From positions 4,036,001 through 4,100,000 of the forward strand of contig NZ_CP070490.1 in the NCBI RefSeq assembly GCF_016925635.1: a DNA stretch of 64,000 bases, read 5' to 3'. Under the pieces are notes generated by a model that ran no database searches, was not told where the DNA came from, and saw only the letters and a list, made by a program, of their open reading frames with translations. Shown piece after piece: positions 41,563-48,949 of the stretch (position 1 is its first letter; each line of letters starts with the position of its first letter). A program made the position numbers and the translations under genes. Source of the stretch: Lysinibacillus fusiformis (GTDB taxonomy: Bacteria > Bacillota > Bacilli > Bacillales_A > Planococcaceae).

Positions 41563-41850
41563 TTAGGATTGTTTGCTTAATTTTAATGAACTAATTATTT
41601 TTCTACCATAAGAAAGAATAAAGTAAATAAGTGTAACATCTAGAAAGAAATAAAGTATATGAAAGTGAATTTGAGTAATACCAATTTTGGTAAATAAAGA
41701 AAATGCGGAGGATAACTCATTTTCACCGATGTAACTTAGAAATTGAAAAGGGGCTCCAAATTTGTTAGAACCATAGGATACAAAGAAAATGGACAATAAA
41801 GTCACTATAATGCTAATCCATAATAATCCCTTTTTGTTTGTCACTTGCAT
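41563..41850 (-). CDS. Two-helix membrane protein
   Basis: This protein has 95 residues. AAGGAGATGA precedes the ATG. Helices lie near residues 9-26 and 61-82, with a mixed loop FGAPFQFLSYIGENELSSAF. No family is recognised. It is divergent from the methyltransferase operon. Confidence 0.6.
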   Translation of the reverse strand: MQVTNKKGLLWISIIVTLLSIFFVSYGSNKFGAPFQFLSYIGENELSSAFSLFTKIGITQIHFHILYFFLDVTLIYFILSYGRKIISSLKLSKQS

Positions 41851-42025
41851 TAAATCATCTCCTTCTTGTAGGTTAACTACCCAATATAATTATTATATCG
41901 TAATAAATGAAATATAGTAATAATTTGGGAATTTATAATAGGATATTATCTAGAATGATAATAGATATAAGTAAAAAATAAAATATTTCACATTACAAAA
42001 AGCCACTATGTATTTATTTTCTGAA

Positions 42026-42054
42026 TTGTTCGATAGGTAAAAAATTGGTATAAT
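42026..42054 (+). promoter_or_regulatory. Promoter of methyltransferase/HD operon
   Basis: TTGTTC (42026-42031), a 17-base spacer and TATAAT (42049-42054) with an extended TGG before it. Confidence 0.7.
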
Positions 42055-42086
42055 GGACTGAATTGGTTAATAAAGGGGGATTTATT

Positions 42087-42143
42087 ATGAAACAGATGAC
42101 TGCACGTAAAATAATGAATGCTTGGAGAATTTATACATTGTAG
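42087..42143 (+). CDS. 18-residue leader ORF coupled to methyltransferase
   Basis: AAAGGGGG lies 7-8 bases before an ATG that opens MKQMTARKIMNAWRIYTL and stops at TAG 42141-42143. The stop codon runs into the GGAGG site of the next gene (TAGGAGG), so ribosomes ending here could restart on the methyltransferase ATG at 42152. It may be a leader peptide or the beginning of a truncated gene. Confidence 0.45.
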   Translation: MKQMTARKIMNAWRIYTL

Positions 42144-42151
42144 GAGGCACT

Positions 42152-42799
42152 ATGCTATTAAATAAACAAGGTTTTGATTTATGGGCCGATGGATATGATC
42201 AAACGGTTCAACACAGTGAGGAAAGTAATCAATATCCATTTGCAGGCTATAAAGCGATTTTAAATAAAATTTTCAATGAAGTGATGGCTGTTCCCACTTC
42301 TACGGTTTTAGATATTGGCTTTGGGACAGGGGTATTAACGGCAAAGCTTTATGAACATGGGCACGCGATTTATGGCTTTGATTTTTCATCGAACATGATT
42401 GCCATTGCGAAGGAAAAAATGCCAGAGGCTCACTTAATGGAGTGGGATTTAACGAATGGCTTGCCACAGGAGCTATTACAGCAGCCCTATGATGCGATTA
42501 TTAGTACGTATGCGCTCCATCATTTTATAGATGAGCAAAAGGCCGTGTATATCACGCAATTATTACAGCACCTAAAGCCGAATGGACAGCTATTAATTGG
42601 CGATGTTGCTTTTTCTACAAGAGGGCAGCTGGAGCAATGCCGTCAAAATAGCAAGGGATACTGGGATGAGGATGAATTTTACTTTGTCCATGAGGAACTA
42701 AAGGTCGCCTTACAGGAAATTTGTGAGTTAACATTTTACCCACTATCGCATTGTGGTGGAGTCTTTGTGATTAGTCGGAAGAATATAAATGCTGATTAG
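42152..42799 (+). CDS. YrrT-like class I SAM methyltransferase
   Basis: This protein has 215 residues. ATG 42152 has TAGGAGG upstream. Motif I is VLDIGFGTGVLTAKL (about residues 53-67), then YGFDFSSNMIAIAKEKM and ISTYALHHF. The opening FDLWADGYDQTV resembles YrrT-type enzymes. It transfers a methyl group from SAM to a small molecule not identified here. It overlaps the HD-domain gene by 11 bases. Confidence 0.85.
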   Translation: MLLNKQGFDLWADGYDQTVQHSEESNQYPFAGYKAILNKIFNEVMAVPTSTVLDIGFGTGVLTAKLYEHGHAIYGFDFSSNMIAIAKEKMPEAHLMEWDLTNGLPQELLQQPYDAIISTYALHHFIDEQKAVYITQLLQHLKPNGQLLIGDVAFSTRGQLEQCRQNSKGYWDEDEFYFVHEELKVALQEICELTFYPLSHCGGVFVISRKNINAD

Positions 42800-43763
42800 T
42801 GACCCCTTATATGGGGAGTTCGAGATAGATGGTTTGTTAGAGGAATTGATTGTAAGTAAGCCAGTTCAACGCTTAAAGGAAATTCATCAGGCTGGGGCAG
42901 GCTTTCTAGTAAATAGCAGGTGGACTATTACAAGATTTGAGCATTCGATAGGCGTCATGCTGCTTATTCGACAGTTTGGCGGGTCATTGGAGGAGCAGGT
43001 AGCAGGCTTATTGCATGATGTGTCCCATACCGCTTTTTCCCATGTTGTGGATGTGGTTCTGGAGAATGAGGCGGAAGATTATCATGAAGAGCTATTCATG
43101 GATGTTATCAAACAGTCTTCTATACCTGCGATTCTTGAAAAATATGGCTACGAGGTAGAGAACAAACTAGATACATCCAGATGGTCGTTACTTGAACAAC
43201 CTGCTCCAGCATTGTGTGCGGATCGCATAGATTATACATTAAGAGATATGTATTTTTATGGCCACGCTGCCATAGAAGATATTCAAAAATTTTTACAAGA
43301 CTTATTTGTTTTTCAGGGGAAACTGTGTGTTCAAACGATTGAGCGCGCAGAATGGTTTGTGGAAATTTATTATCAGGAAGTGTTGGATTTTTTTCTGCAC
43401 CCTTTAAATATTTATGCGACTAGTACGTTAGCGGACGTGTTAAAGCTAGCACTCGAAAAACAAATTCTAACACTGGATGATTTCCAAAAGACTGATCTTG
43501 AACTGCTGGGGCACATGAGGGCTTCACATGATCAGGACATTCTAGCTCTTTTACAACAATTACATGAACATGTAGAGGTAAGAGAGGAGCAAGAGAACCA
43601 TGACATTCATTTTCGGAATAAAGTGCGACTCATCGATCCAGCTGTCTATCATCAACAGCGATTATGGAAGGCGAGCGATCTATCTGACAAAGTCAAAACA
43701 ATGAATGCCTATGCGTTGGAACGGTTTGAGCAGGGTGTTTACGTGAAAATGATTAAAAGATAG
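42789..43763 (+). CDS. HD-domain phosphohydrolase
   Basis: This protein has 324 residues. The metal-binding motif is TRFEHSIGVMLLIRQF followed by AGLLHDVSHTAFSHVVD (HD at about residues 76-77), as in dGTPase-like and (p)ppGpp hydrolase-type HD proteins. CADRIDYTLRDMYFYGH gives the last metal ligand. It should hydrolyse a phosphate ester or nucleotide; the exact substrate is unknown. It is second in the methyltransferase operon. Confidence 0.88.
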   Translation: MLISDPLYGEFEIDGLLEELIVSKPVQRLKEIHQAGAGFLVNSRWTITRFEHSIGVMLLIRQFGGSLEEQVAGLLHDVSHTAFSHVVDVVLENEAEDYHEELFMDVIKQSSIPAILEKYGYEVENKLDTSRWSLLEQPAPALCADRIDYTLRDMYFYGHAAIEDIQKFLQDLFVFQGKLCVQTIERAEWFVEIYYQEVLDFFLHPLNIYATSTLADVLKLALEKQILTLDDFQKTDLELLGHMRASHDQDILALLQQLHEHVEVREEQENHDIHFRNKVRLIDPAVYHQQRLWKASDLSDKVKTMNAYALERFEQGVYVKMIKR

Positions 43764-43774
43764 GTAATCAATGA

Positions 43775-43800
43775 GGAGCTGTCAAAAGGCAGCTCCTTTT
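43775..43800. terminator. Bidirectional terminator
   Basis: GGAGCTGTC pairs with GGCAGCTCC (tip mismatches), followed by TTTTC; it also suits the minus-strand gene that follows. Confidence 0.85.
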
Positions 43801-43802
43801 CT

Positions 43803-44138
43803 TTAGGCAAACATCGACAAAATATATTTACCAGAAAGCATAAATACAGCATAGACTGCAAGCGCACTCATAACGGAAATGCCTGGTTTAAACCAGCTTG
43901 TTAGGAGGAACGCGAGCACAGTAAATAACAGCATGCCAACCGCTCCAAATACCGTGTTTTGTAGGACGGTATGAAAGGTATCTTCTTTCATATTTTTCAT
44001 TTGCATGCCCATATTAATGAGCGTCAAAATCGGTAAGGCTGTAATGATACCTGACAAAAATAAATATTTCGATTGGCTGAGTAGCAGCGCTAGCACCATG
44101 ATCGTGCCACCTACTAAAAAATAGAGAAAGTATAACAT
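43803..44138 (-). CDS. GlpM/DUF3147-like membrane protein
   Basis: This protein has 111 residues and four helices. It opens YFLYFLVGGTIMVLALLLSQ, then KYLFLSGIITALPILTLINM, which follows the pattern of GlpM/DUF3147 proteins (FLxGGxxVxLVTxLxxSKY...LPxFTLI). TTGAGGG precedes the ATG. The function is unknown. A second protein of the same general type is encoded at 45254-45601. Confidence 0.65.
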   Translation of the reverse strand: MLYFLYFLVGGTIMVLALLLSQSKYLFLSGIITALPILTLINMGMQMKNMKEDTFHTVLQNTVFGAVGMLLFTVLAFLLTSWFKPGISVMSALAVYAVFMLSGKYILSMFA

Positions 44139-44286
44139 AGGATGCCCTCAATTAAATTCAGAATAGAGTCATAATACTGTAGAAAGGAAGTGCCCACAAG
44201 TACCTCTTGATAATATGTAGCAAGATGCGCAGAAAGATAGATGATTATGAAAAATAGATAGAAGATTTGTGAAGGGGTGAGTAGTG
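44139..44286. other. Intergenic region
   Basis: No motif was seen apart from the ribosome binding sites of the divergent genes. Confidence 0.4.
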
Positions 44287-44769
44287 ATGTCCATACTATC
44301 CTTTATGCTTTTATATGTAGTAGGCATACCATTCTCCACGCTGTTGCATGAAATCGGCCATGCGTTAGGCGTTATAGTATGTTCAAAGGAACGAGCCCAG
44401 GTTTATTTAGGTGCAAAAAATCTTCCTGAAAACGGTCGTATAGGTCGCATGCATTTCCATATTCGATGGGGATTTTTTGGCTATTGTACGCTACAAAAGG
44501 GGAGTAGCTTAAGACGCAAGCAGATGCTCGGATTTATGGCGGGTGGTCCTATTATGACTTTATTGCTGTTGCTTATTGCCAGCTATCTAGCCCGTTATTT
44601 TGCTGCTTATGCAGGGATACACTATTTTTTCAATGGCCTTTTTTATTTGAATACCTTTCAATTTCTTGCGACGGCAATCCCGCTAATTTATCCTAACTGG
44701 TATAAGCCTTATGCAGGATTACCCTCTGATGGCTATCAAATACTCAGGTTACTGAAGAGAAATATCTGA
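44287..44769 (+). CDS. M50-like membrane metallopeptidase
   Basis: This protein has 160 residues. ATG 44287 has GGGGTGA six bases upstream; a GTG three bases earlier is the alternative. Zinc motif HEIGHALG lies in the first helix (about residues 20-27). The fold continues with MLGFMAGGPIMTLLLLLIAS and GLPSDGYQILRLL, the second metal-ligand region. It should cut a membrane substrate. It is short for a site-2 protease and lacks a PDZ domain. Confidence 0.75.
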   Translation: MSILSFMLLYVVGIPFSTLLHEIGHALGVIVCSKERAQVYLGAKNLPENGRIGRMHFHIRWGFFGYCTLQKGSSLRRKQMLGFMAGGPIMTLLLLLIASYLARYFAAYAGIHYFFNGLFYLNTFQFLATAIPLIYPNWYKPYAGLPSDGYQILRLLKRNI

Positions 44770-44802
44770 AAATATAAACTTTAACGAGGGAACTTTTAAT
44801 GT

Positions 44803-44822
44803 ATCGTAAAATACGATATAAT
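44803..44822 (+). promoter_or_regulatory. Palindromic operator over the marR-type promoter
   Basis: TATCGTA AAA TACGATA is a perfect 7-base inverted repeat that overlaps the -10 TATAAT (44817-44822). A second, looser ATCG...CGAT pair follows at about 44821-44837. The layout suggests that the MarR protein represses its own operon. Confidence 0.6.
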
Positions 44823-44855
44823 CGCATAGAACGATATATTAAAGGAGTTAATACG

Positions 44856-45254
44856 ATGATTAAAGAGATAAATGACTATTTTACAACGATATTCTATCAT
44901 CTACATACAACACATGAAGATGTTATTTCCCATCAGAGCGTGCGTATTTTGCAAATGATTCAAAAGGAAGCGGAAGTGACGGTGCGTGATATTGCGGGGT
45001 TACTAAACATTTCTCCTAACACGGCGTCTGAGCATGTGAAAAAGCTAGAGCGTCATGGCTGGGTGATGAAGGAACGTGCAAGTGATGACCAGCGTAAGGT
45101 CATGTTGCATTTGACAGCAGAGGGGCTACAAGTGCTGAAGAAAAACTCTGAGCTAGATGATGATAAGCTACAGCATGCACTTAATCAGCTAACTGAACAG
45201 GAACAGCAAGCCATTCTACAGGCATTTCGACGTCTAAGTGAGGTGGCAAAATAA
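44856..45254 (+). CDS. MarR-family transcriptional regulator
   Basis: This protein has 132 residues. ATG 44856 has AAAGGAG upstream. The winged helix-turn-helix reads VTVRDIAGLLNISPNTASEH, then VKKLERHGWVMKERASDDQR and KVMLHLTAEG. The first helix lacks the cysteine of OhrR. The next gene begins on its stop (TAATG), so it is coupled to a DUF3147 gene; the operon continues to a GNAT gene. Confidence 0.9.
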   Translation: MIKEINDYFTTIFYHLHTTHEDVISHQSVRILQMIQKEAEVTVRDIAGLLNISPNTASEHVKKLERHGWVMKERASDDQRKVMLHLTAEGLQVLKKNSELDDDKLQHALNQLTEQEQQAILQAFRRLSEVAK

Positions 45255-45601
45255 TGTATACATTCTTTAAAATTTTGAGTTCAGCTGCCATCATTGGCGT
45301 TGTGACGGAGGTAGCACGAAGATTTCCTACCTATGGGGGCATTATTGCAGCGTTGCCATTGGTGAGTATTTTAAGTATTATTTGGCTGACGGTGCAAAGT
45401 GAGTCGAGTGAGCATATTCAGCGCTTTACAGTGGGCGTTATCGTTGGTTTGCCAGCAACAATGTGTATGCTATTTGTGATTTACATGGCGATGAAATCCT
45501 CCATGCATATTGTGCTAGCTATTGGTCTTGGTGTGCTGTCTTGGGCTGTATTTTTAGGCATACAAAAAGCGATTGCAGGGGTTTTTCATATTTCTATTTA
45601 A
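45254..45601 (+). CDS. DUF3147 membrane protein
   Basis: This protein has 115 residues and four helices. The opening FFKILSSAAIIGVVTEVARR, then FPTYGGIIAALPLVSILSII, is diagnostic of DUF3147. The start overlaps the marR stop by one base. The function is unknown; pairing with a MarR repressor suggests a conditional membrane response. Confidence 0.82.
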   Translation: MYTFFKILSSAAIIGVVTEVARRFPTYGGIIAALPLVSILSIIWLTVQSESSEHIQRFTVGVIVGLPATMCMLFVIYMAMKSSMHIVLAIGLGVLSWAVFLGIQKAIAGVFHISI

Positions 45602-45616
45602 CAAGGAGTTTATAAA

Positions 45617-46102
45617 ATGACGATTATTGCCATACATCAAGTACCAAACCAACATGTTCGCCAGTTTTTTCAGGAACATTGGGGTTCAACGGAGATGGTC
45701 ATTTCCAGTGGTATTTATGACTGTAGTGAATTAGCGGGCTTTGCTTTTATGAATGAGCAACAGACGATGATCGGTTTAATCACCTATATCGTGCGGGAAG
45801 AGGACTGTGAAATCATTTCGTTAGATAGTACGGTTGAGGGGAAAGGCATCGGTTCAGCTCTTGTGAAAGCGATAGAACAAGCAGCAATGGAGCAGGGCTG
45901 TAAAAGCATTTCACTCATTACAACAAACGATAATTTGCATGCATTGAAATTCTATCAAAAACGTGGCTATTGTTTAATCGAAATACTGCGTAATGCAGTC
46001 GAAAAAGCAAGGGCCTATAAGCCTTCTATCCCACTTATTGGTGATGACGGTATTCCAATACGAGATGAAATACGTTTACAAAAACAACTTGACTGTCAAT
46101 AA
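45617..46102 (+). CDS. GNAT acetyltransferase
   Basis: This protein has 161 residues and an AAGGAG site. Motif A is IISLDSTVEGKGIGSALVKA, then SLITTNDNLHALKFYQKRGY. The C-terminal extension AVEKARAYKPSIPLIGDDGI is typical of one GNAT subgroup. It lies 15 bases after the DUF3147 gene and so belongs to the marR operon. Confidence 0.85.
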   Translation: MTIIAIHQVPNQHVRQFFQEHWGSTEMVISSGIYDCSELAGFAFMNEQQTMIGLITYIVREEDCEIISLDSTVEGKGIGSALVKAIEQAAMEQGCKSISLITTNDNLHALKFYQKRGYCLIEILRNAVEKARAYKPSIPLIGDDGIPIRDEIRLQKQLDCQ

Positions 46103-46117
46103 GTCAGGTTGTTTTTT
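46083..46117 (+). terminator. Terminator of marR operon
   Basis: AACAACTTGACT pairs with AGTCAGGTTGTT, followed by TTTTTG; the left arm is in the coding sequence. Confidence 0.85.
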
Positions 46118-46149
46118 GTTATACTGTTGGGAGGAAAGAGAGGGTAAGT

Positions 46150-46614
46150 ATGAAAAAAATACTATTTATTTTAGTACTGAGTGTGCTTGTGGTCGGAGCA
46201 ATCTTTATGATTTATCTCAAAAGCAATCCACCACTGGTCATGCAAAGCTTCACCACTAAACAAGGCAATGAAGCAGTTAAACTCATTGCACTTGAAAATA
46301 CAGGGCTGCGTGAAATTAAGCTGAAGCAAATACTGGTGAATGATCAGCTTCCTGATAGCGCAAAGCTTGTAATTAGTAAGTCAGAACCTTTTGAGGCAGA
46401 AACAAAGCTAGAGGGAAATAGTGATATTTCTTTTCATAAATTTTCACAGCGAACCATTTTGCCTCAAAAATACATAGACCAACAGGCCATTGGCAAGCAG
46501 CCACAGCACTACGCTGTTCAAGTTCAAGCTGCTGCTATCAAGAAAGTAACGATTCACTATGAGTATTTAAAAATACCTTTTACGCTAATTGCTGAGCTTC
46601 AAGCCAACAAATAA
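46150..46614 (+). CDS. Membrane-anchored protein of unknown function
   Basis: This protein has 154 residues. It has an N-terminal membrane helix (about 3-23), then an outside beta-rich domain with LVMQSFTTKQGNEAVKLIAL and VTIHYEYLKIPFTLIAELQA. AGAGGG precedes the ATG. No family is recognised. It lies between the marR operon and a gene whose ribosome binding site can be masked. Confidence 0.6.
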   Translation: MKKILFILVLSVLVVGAIFMIYLKSNPPLVMQSFTTKQGNEAVKLIALENTGLREIKLKQILVNDQLPDSAKLVISKSEPFEAETKLEGNSDISFHKFSQRTILPQKYIDQQAIGKQPQHYAVQVQAAAIKKVTIHYEYLKIPFTLIAELQANK

Positions 46615-46679
46615 ATCAAATTTTGTCTTATCCTTTATGGCTGTGTCAATTCCTAAGATTGTTTGGTGAAAAACTCCTA

Positions 46680-46734
46680 TCCCTCCTAAGTCATGGTAAT
46701 ATTGTAGTAACAGCAATTGTGATACTAGGAGGGA
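46680..46734 (+). promoter_or_regulatory. Hairpin that can hide a ribosome binding site
   Basis: TCCCTCCTA (46680-46688) is a perfect complement of TAGGAGGGA (46726-46734), which contains the AGGAGGG site of the gene at 46739. If both arms are on the mRNA, the site would be sequestered. A small molecule, protein or temperature could open it. Confidence 0.5.
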
Positions 46735-46738
46735 CCTA

Positions 46739-47245
46739 ATGGCATTTATCATCTTGGGTATAGTACTATTTATCTGTGTTATCACTGTGGCTTTAGTGTT
46801 TATCAAAAAACTTTCGAAAAACGATATTATGCTTGAAGTGACAGCCACCTGTGAAGGGAAAAATGAAGACAATCAAGCGATTATGAAAATATATTTTACG
46901 TATTCCATTGGACGGCTTGCCAAAAGGAAACGAGAGATGATAGGCAGTATTGAATGGTCTGAAGGATGGATGCCTGTCAGCTATAATCTAAAAGAACATG
47001 GCGTGTATCACGATGAAAGAATTCTGTATGCGACGAATGAGCAAACGTATTCCACCTTTGAAATCAATGCGGCGAATGCCATTGATGAGCAAGGGCGAGG
47101 AGAGGGCTATGTGGTCCTTGTATTGGAAGAGCCAAATGCCTCTCATATGTCTAGAGCCGGTGTTATTCTCGCTGTTACAGCCAATATGGTTACATATCAA
47201 TTATCAGACTCAACTAGCTGGCACAATGATGTGGTGACGAATTAG
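46739..47245 (+). CDS. Membrane-anchored hypothetical protein
   Basis: This protein has 168 residues with one N-terminal helix (about 2-22) and an outside or cytosolic domain with EVTATCEGKNEDNQAIMKIY and RGEGYVVLVLEEPNASHMSR. The ATG is five bases after AGGAGGG, inside the hairpin described above. No family is recognised. A terminator follows. Confidence 0.65.
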   Translation: MAFIILGIVLFICVITVALVFIKKLSKNDIMLEVTATCEGKNEDNQAIMKIYFTYSIGRLAKRKREMIGSIEWSEGWMPVSYNLKEHGVYHDERILYATNEQTYSTFEINAANAIDEQGRGEGYVVLVLEEPNASHMSRAGVILAVTANMVTYQLSDSTSWHNDVVTN

Positions 47246-47272
47246 CTATCCAATGTATTGGGTAGCTTTTTT
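47244..47272 (+). terminator. Terminator
   Basis: AGCTATCCAAT pairs with ATTGGGTAGCT, followed by six T bases. Confidence 0.85.
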
Positions 47273-47366
47273 GGTATTTACAAGTAAAAATAGGCTGTTT
47301 ATGGAACCAATTGGGGAAAATAACGTATAGAAAGAAGAAGGACTTGCAGGATGGAGGAGGATATAG

Positions 47367-47963
47367 ATGTCCGAACAACAAAGCAAATACAATAATTCAA
47401 GGCTTATCCTAATAGATGAGCAAATATGTGCACTTTTAAAGCAACGAAAAGCGCAATCTAGTCATACTTCAGGCTTTCCATCGGATGACACCATTTCGGA
47501 ATGGGCACAGCGATATGGTTTCGATGATACTTATTTAGCGATGTTTTTCCAGTTGATGAAATCAGAAAAATACTATACACCTAAGGTAGAACCAACAGGC
47601 TTCCGTCACTATATCCCTGTGTTGAAAACGGTAGAAAAGAAAGAGCGTTTGTATACGGTTTCCTATATTCGTCAATATGACAATGCAAGTGTGGTGCAAT
47701 TATTAATCGATTGGGATGAGCAGCAAGAACCACAGCTAACGATTCAGCAAAAATTAGAACGAAATCATTTGGGTCTATTCATCGATGCGTCCTATGAATG
47801 CCGTAGTAAAGGTACAAGTGGCACAAATGGACATGAAAGCAGTACGTATGTTGTGACACCACCCTTGCCAGATGATATAAGGGGACTTCATTTTGTTTTT
47901 ACAGAATACGAAGATGTCTTTGAAGAAAAGCCTACAGGATGGGCTGTCACCATACAAGGTTAG
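47367..47963 (+). CDS. Hypothetical soluble protein
   Basis: This protein has 198 residues with a GGAGGAGG site. It opens NNSRLILIDEQICALLKQRK, then has WAQRYGFDDTYLAMFFQLMK and a beta-rich C-terminal half with YTVSYIRQYDNASVVQLLID and WAVTIQG. No signal peptide. The family is not recognised. A lipoprotein gene follows after 12 bases and a zinc-ribbon gene after that, so the three likely form one transcript. Confidence 0.65.
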   Translation: MSEQQSKYNNSRLILIDEQICALLKQRKAQSSHTSGFPSDDTISEWAQRYGFDDTYLAMFFQLMKSEKYYTPKVEPTGFRHYIPVLKTVEKKERLYTVSYIRQYDNASVVQLLIDWDEQQEPQLTIQQKLERNHLGLFIDASYECRSKGTSGTNGHESSTYVVTPPLPDDIRGLHFVFTEYEDVFEEKPTGWAVTIQG

Positions 47964-47975
47964 GGGGAATGTTCA

Positions 47976-48332
47976 ATGAAAAAATGGATTTTTCCGATGG
48001 TACTCGTCATCCTATTAACGGCCTGTCAAAGTGCTGAGCAGGAGATTCACTATATCGCAAAAAGTGAACATTGGAAAGCCATCTATCATAGTAATGGGGA
48101 TGAGGGATTGCGCTTATTTTATCTCGGTGATCACAATGATTTGGGACCTTTACAAATCACGATCGAAGGGGCAAAGGAATCCCAAACGTTGGATGATGCG
48201 CAGTTAACTAAAGAAGGGTATTATTCATTCACAAGAAAAGAAAGCGAGAAAATTTTTAAACGAGATGCGAAGCCAAAGATTCAGATGAAATGGCAATCTG
48301 AGAGTGAGGCTTTAGATGTGAAAAATAACTAG
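47976..48332 (+). CDS. Small lipoprotein
   Basis: This protein has 118 residues. Signal KKWIFPMVLVILLTAC has lipobox LTAC at Cys17. The mature part (HYIAKSEHWKAIYHSNGDEG...) is beta-rich and has no recognised family. It should be lipid-anchored on the outer face of the membrane. It is the second gene of the three-gene unit. Confidence 0.75.
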   Translation: MKKWIFPMVLVILLTACQSAEQEIHYIAKSEHWKAIYHSNGDEGLRLFYLGDHNDLGPLQITIEGAKESQTLDDAQLTKEGYYSFTRKESEKIFKRDAKPKIQMKWQSESEALDVKNN

Positions 48333-48346
48333 GAGATAATAATAAT

Positions 48347-48577
48347 ATGCGAATTGAGCAGCGTGGTGATGTAGTGATCATTGATGGACTAGAGATCAGC
48401 GGAGCGATTCAAAAAAAGCAACAATGTCCGGCTTGTCAAAGTTCCATAATCTATGATGACTCATTCGATAGTTATTTTTGTGCGATGTGTAATGAATGGC
48501 AGGAGGAGGCATGTGATGACCCGAATTGTCACTACTGTGTACAACGTCCAGAACGCCCATTGCCAGTCCATCGCTAA
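48347..48577 (+). CDS. Small zinc-ribbon protein
   Basis: This protein has 76 residues with two CxxC pairs (CPAC near residue 27 and CAMC near 46) and further Cys/His in CDDPNCHYCVQRPERP. It should bind one or two zinc ions. It is third in the unit with the lipoprotein; no terminator was seen before the thrS promoter. The role is unknown. Confidence 0.65.
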   Translation: MRIEQRGDVVIIDGLEISGAIQKKQQCPACQSSIIYDDSFDSYFCAMCNEWQEEACDDPNCHYCVQRPERPLPVHR

Positions 48578-48590
48578 ATTTTTTTAGTGT

Positions 48591-48619
48591 TTGACAAAGA
48601 ATCCACTATTCGTTATAGT
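48591..48619 (+). promoter_or_regulatory. Promoter of the thrS T-box transcript
   Basis: Perfect -35 TTGACA (48591-48596), 17-base spacer and -10 TATAGT (48614-48619). Confidence 0.85.
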
Positions 48620-48625
48620 AATTAA

Positions 48626-48891
48626 CAATTTCATACAAAAATGAAATGGGCAATGAAAAGGACAAGAGATTCGATGAAGCATTTTTAGAGAGGGAGGCCT
48701 TGGCTGCAAGCTTCCTAATGTCGTAATCCTATCTTACTACCTTGGAGCCGTGCTTGGAAACTTGCACCGTTTTTGCGACGTTACAGCAAAATCAATGAGC
48801 CACTAGCACGTAAACTAGTGGGAATTTGGGTGGAACCACGGGTAATCAACACATACTCGTCCCTTCTTAGGGGCGGATATGTGTTTTTTTT
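48626..48891 (+). ncRNA. T-box riboswitch of threonyl-tRNA synthetase gene
   Basis: This leader of about 265 bases has the T-box sequence GGGTGGAACCACGG (48828-48841) just before a terminator formed by AACACATA...TATGTGTT arms (48849-48885) with eight T bases. Upstream lies the Stem I region with AGAGAGGGAGGCC. TACTACCTTG at 48735-48744 contains ACC (48739-48741), a likely threonine specifier. Uncharged tRNA-Thr should bind and let the polymerase read through into thrS. Confidence 0.9.
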
Positions 48892-48949
48892 ATCTACACA
48901 ATTATGCCGAGGTGTAATTGATTTTATTACTAAAAAAGGAGTAGAGAAC

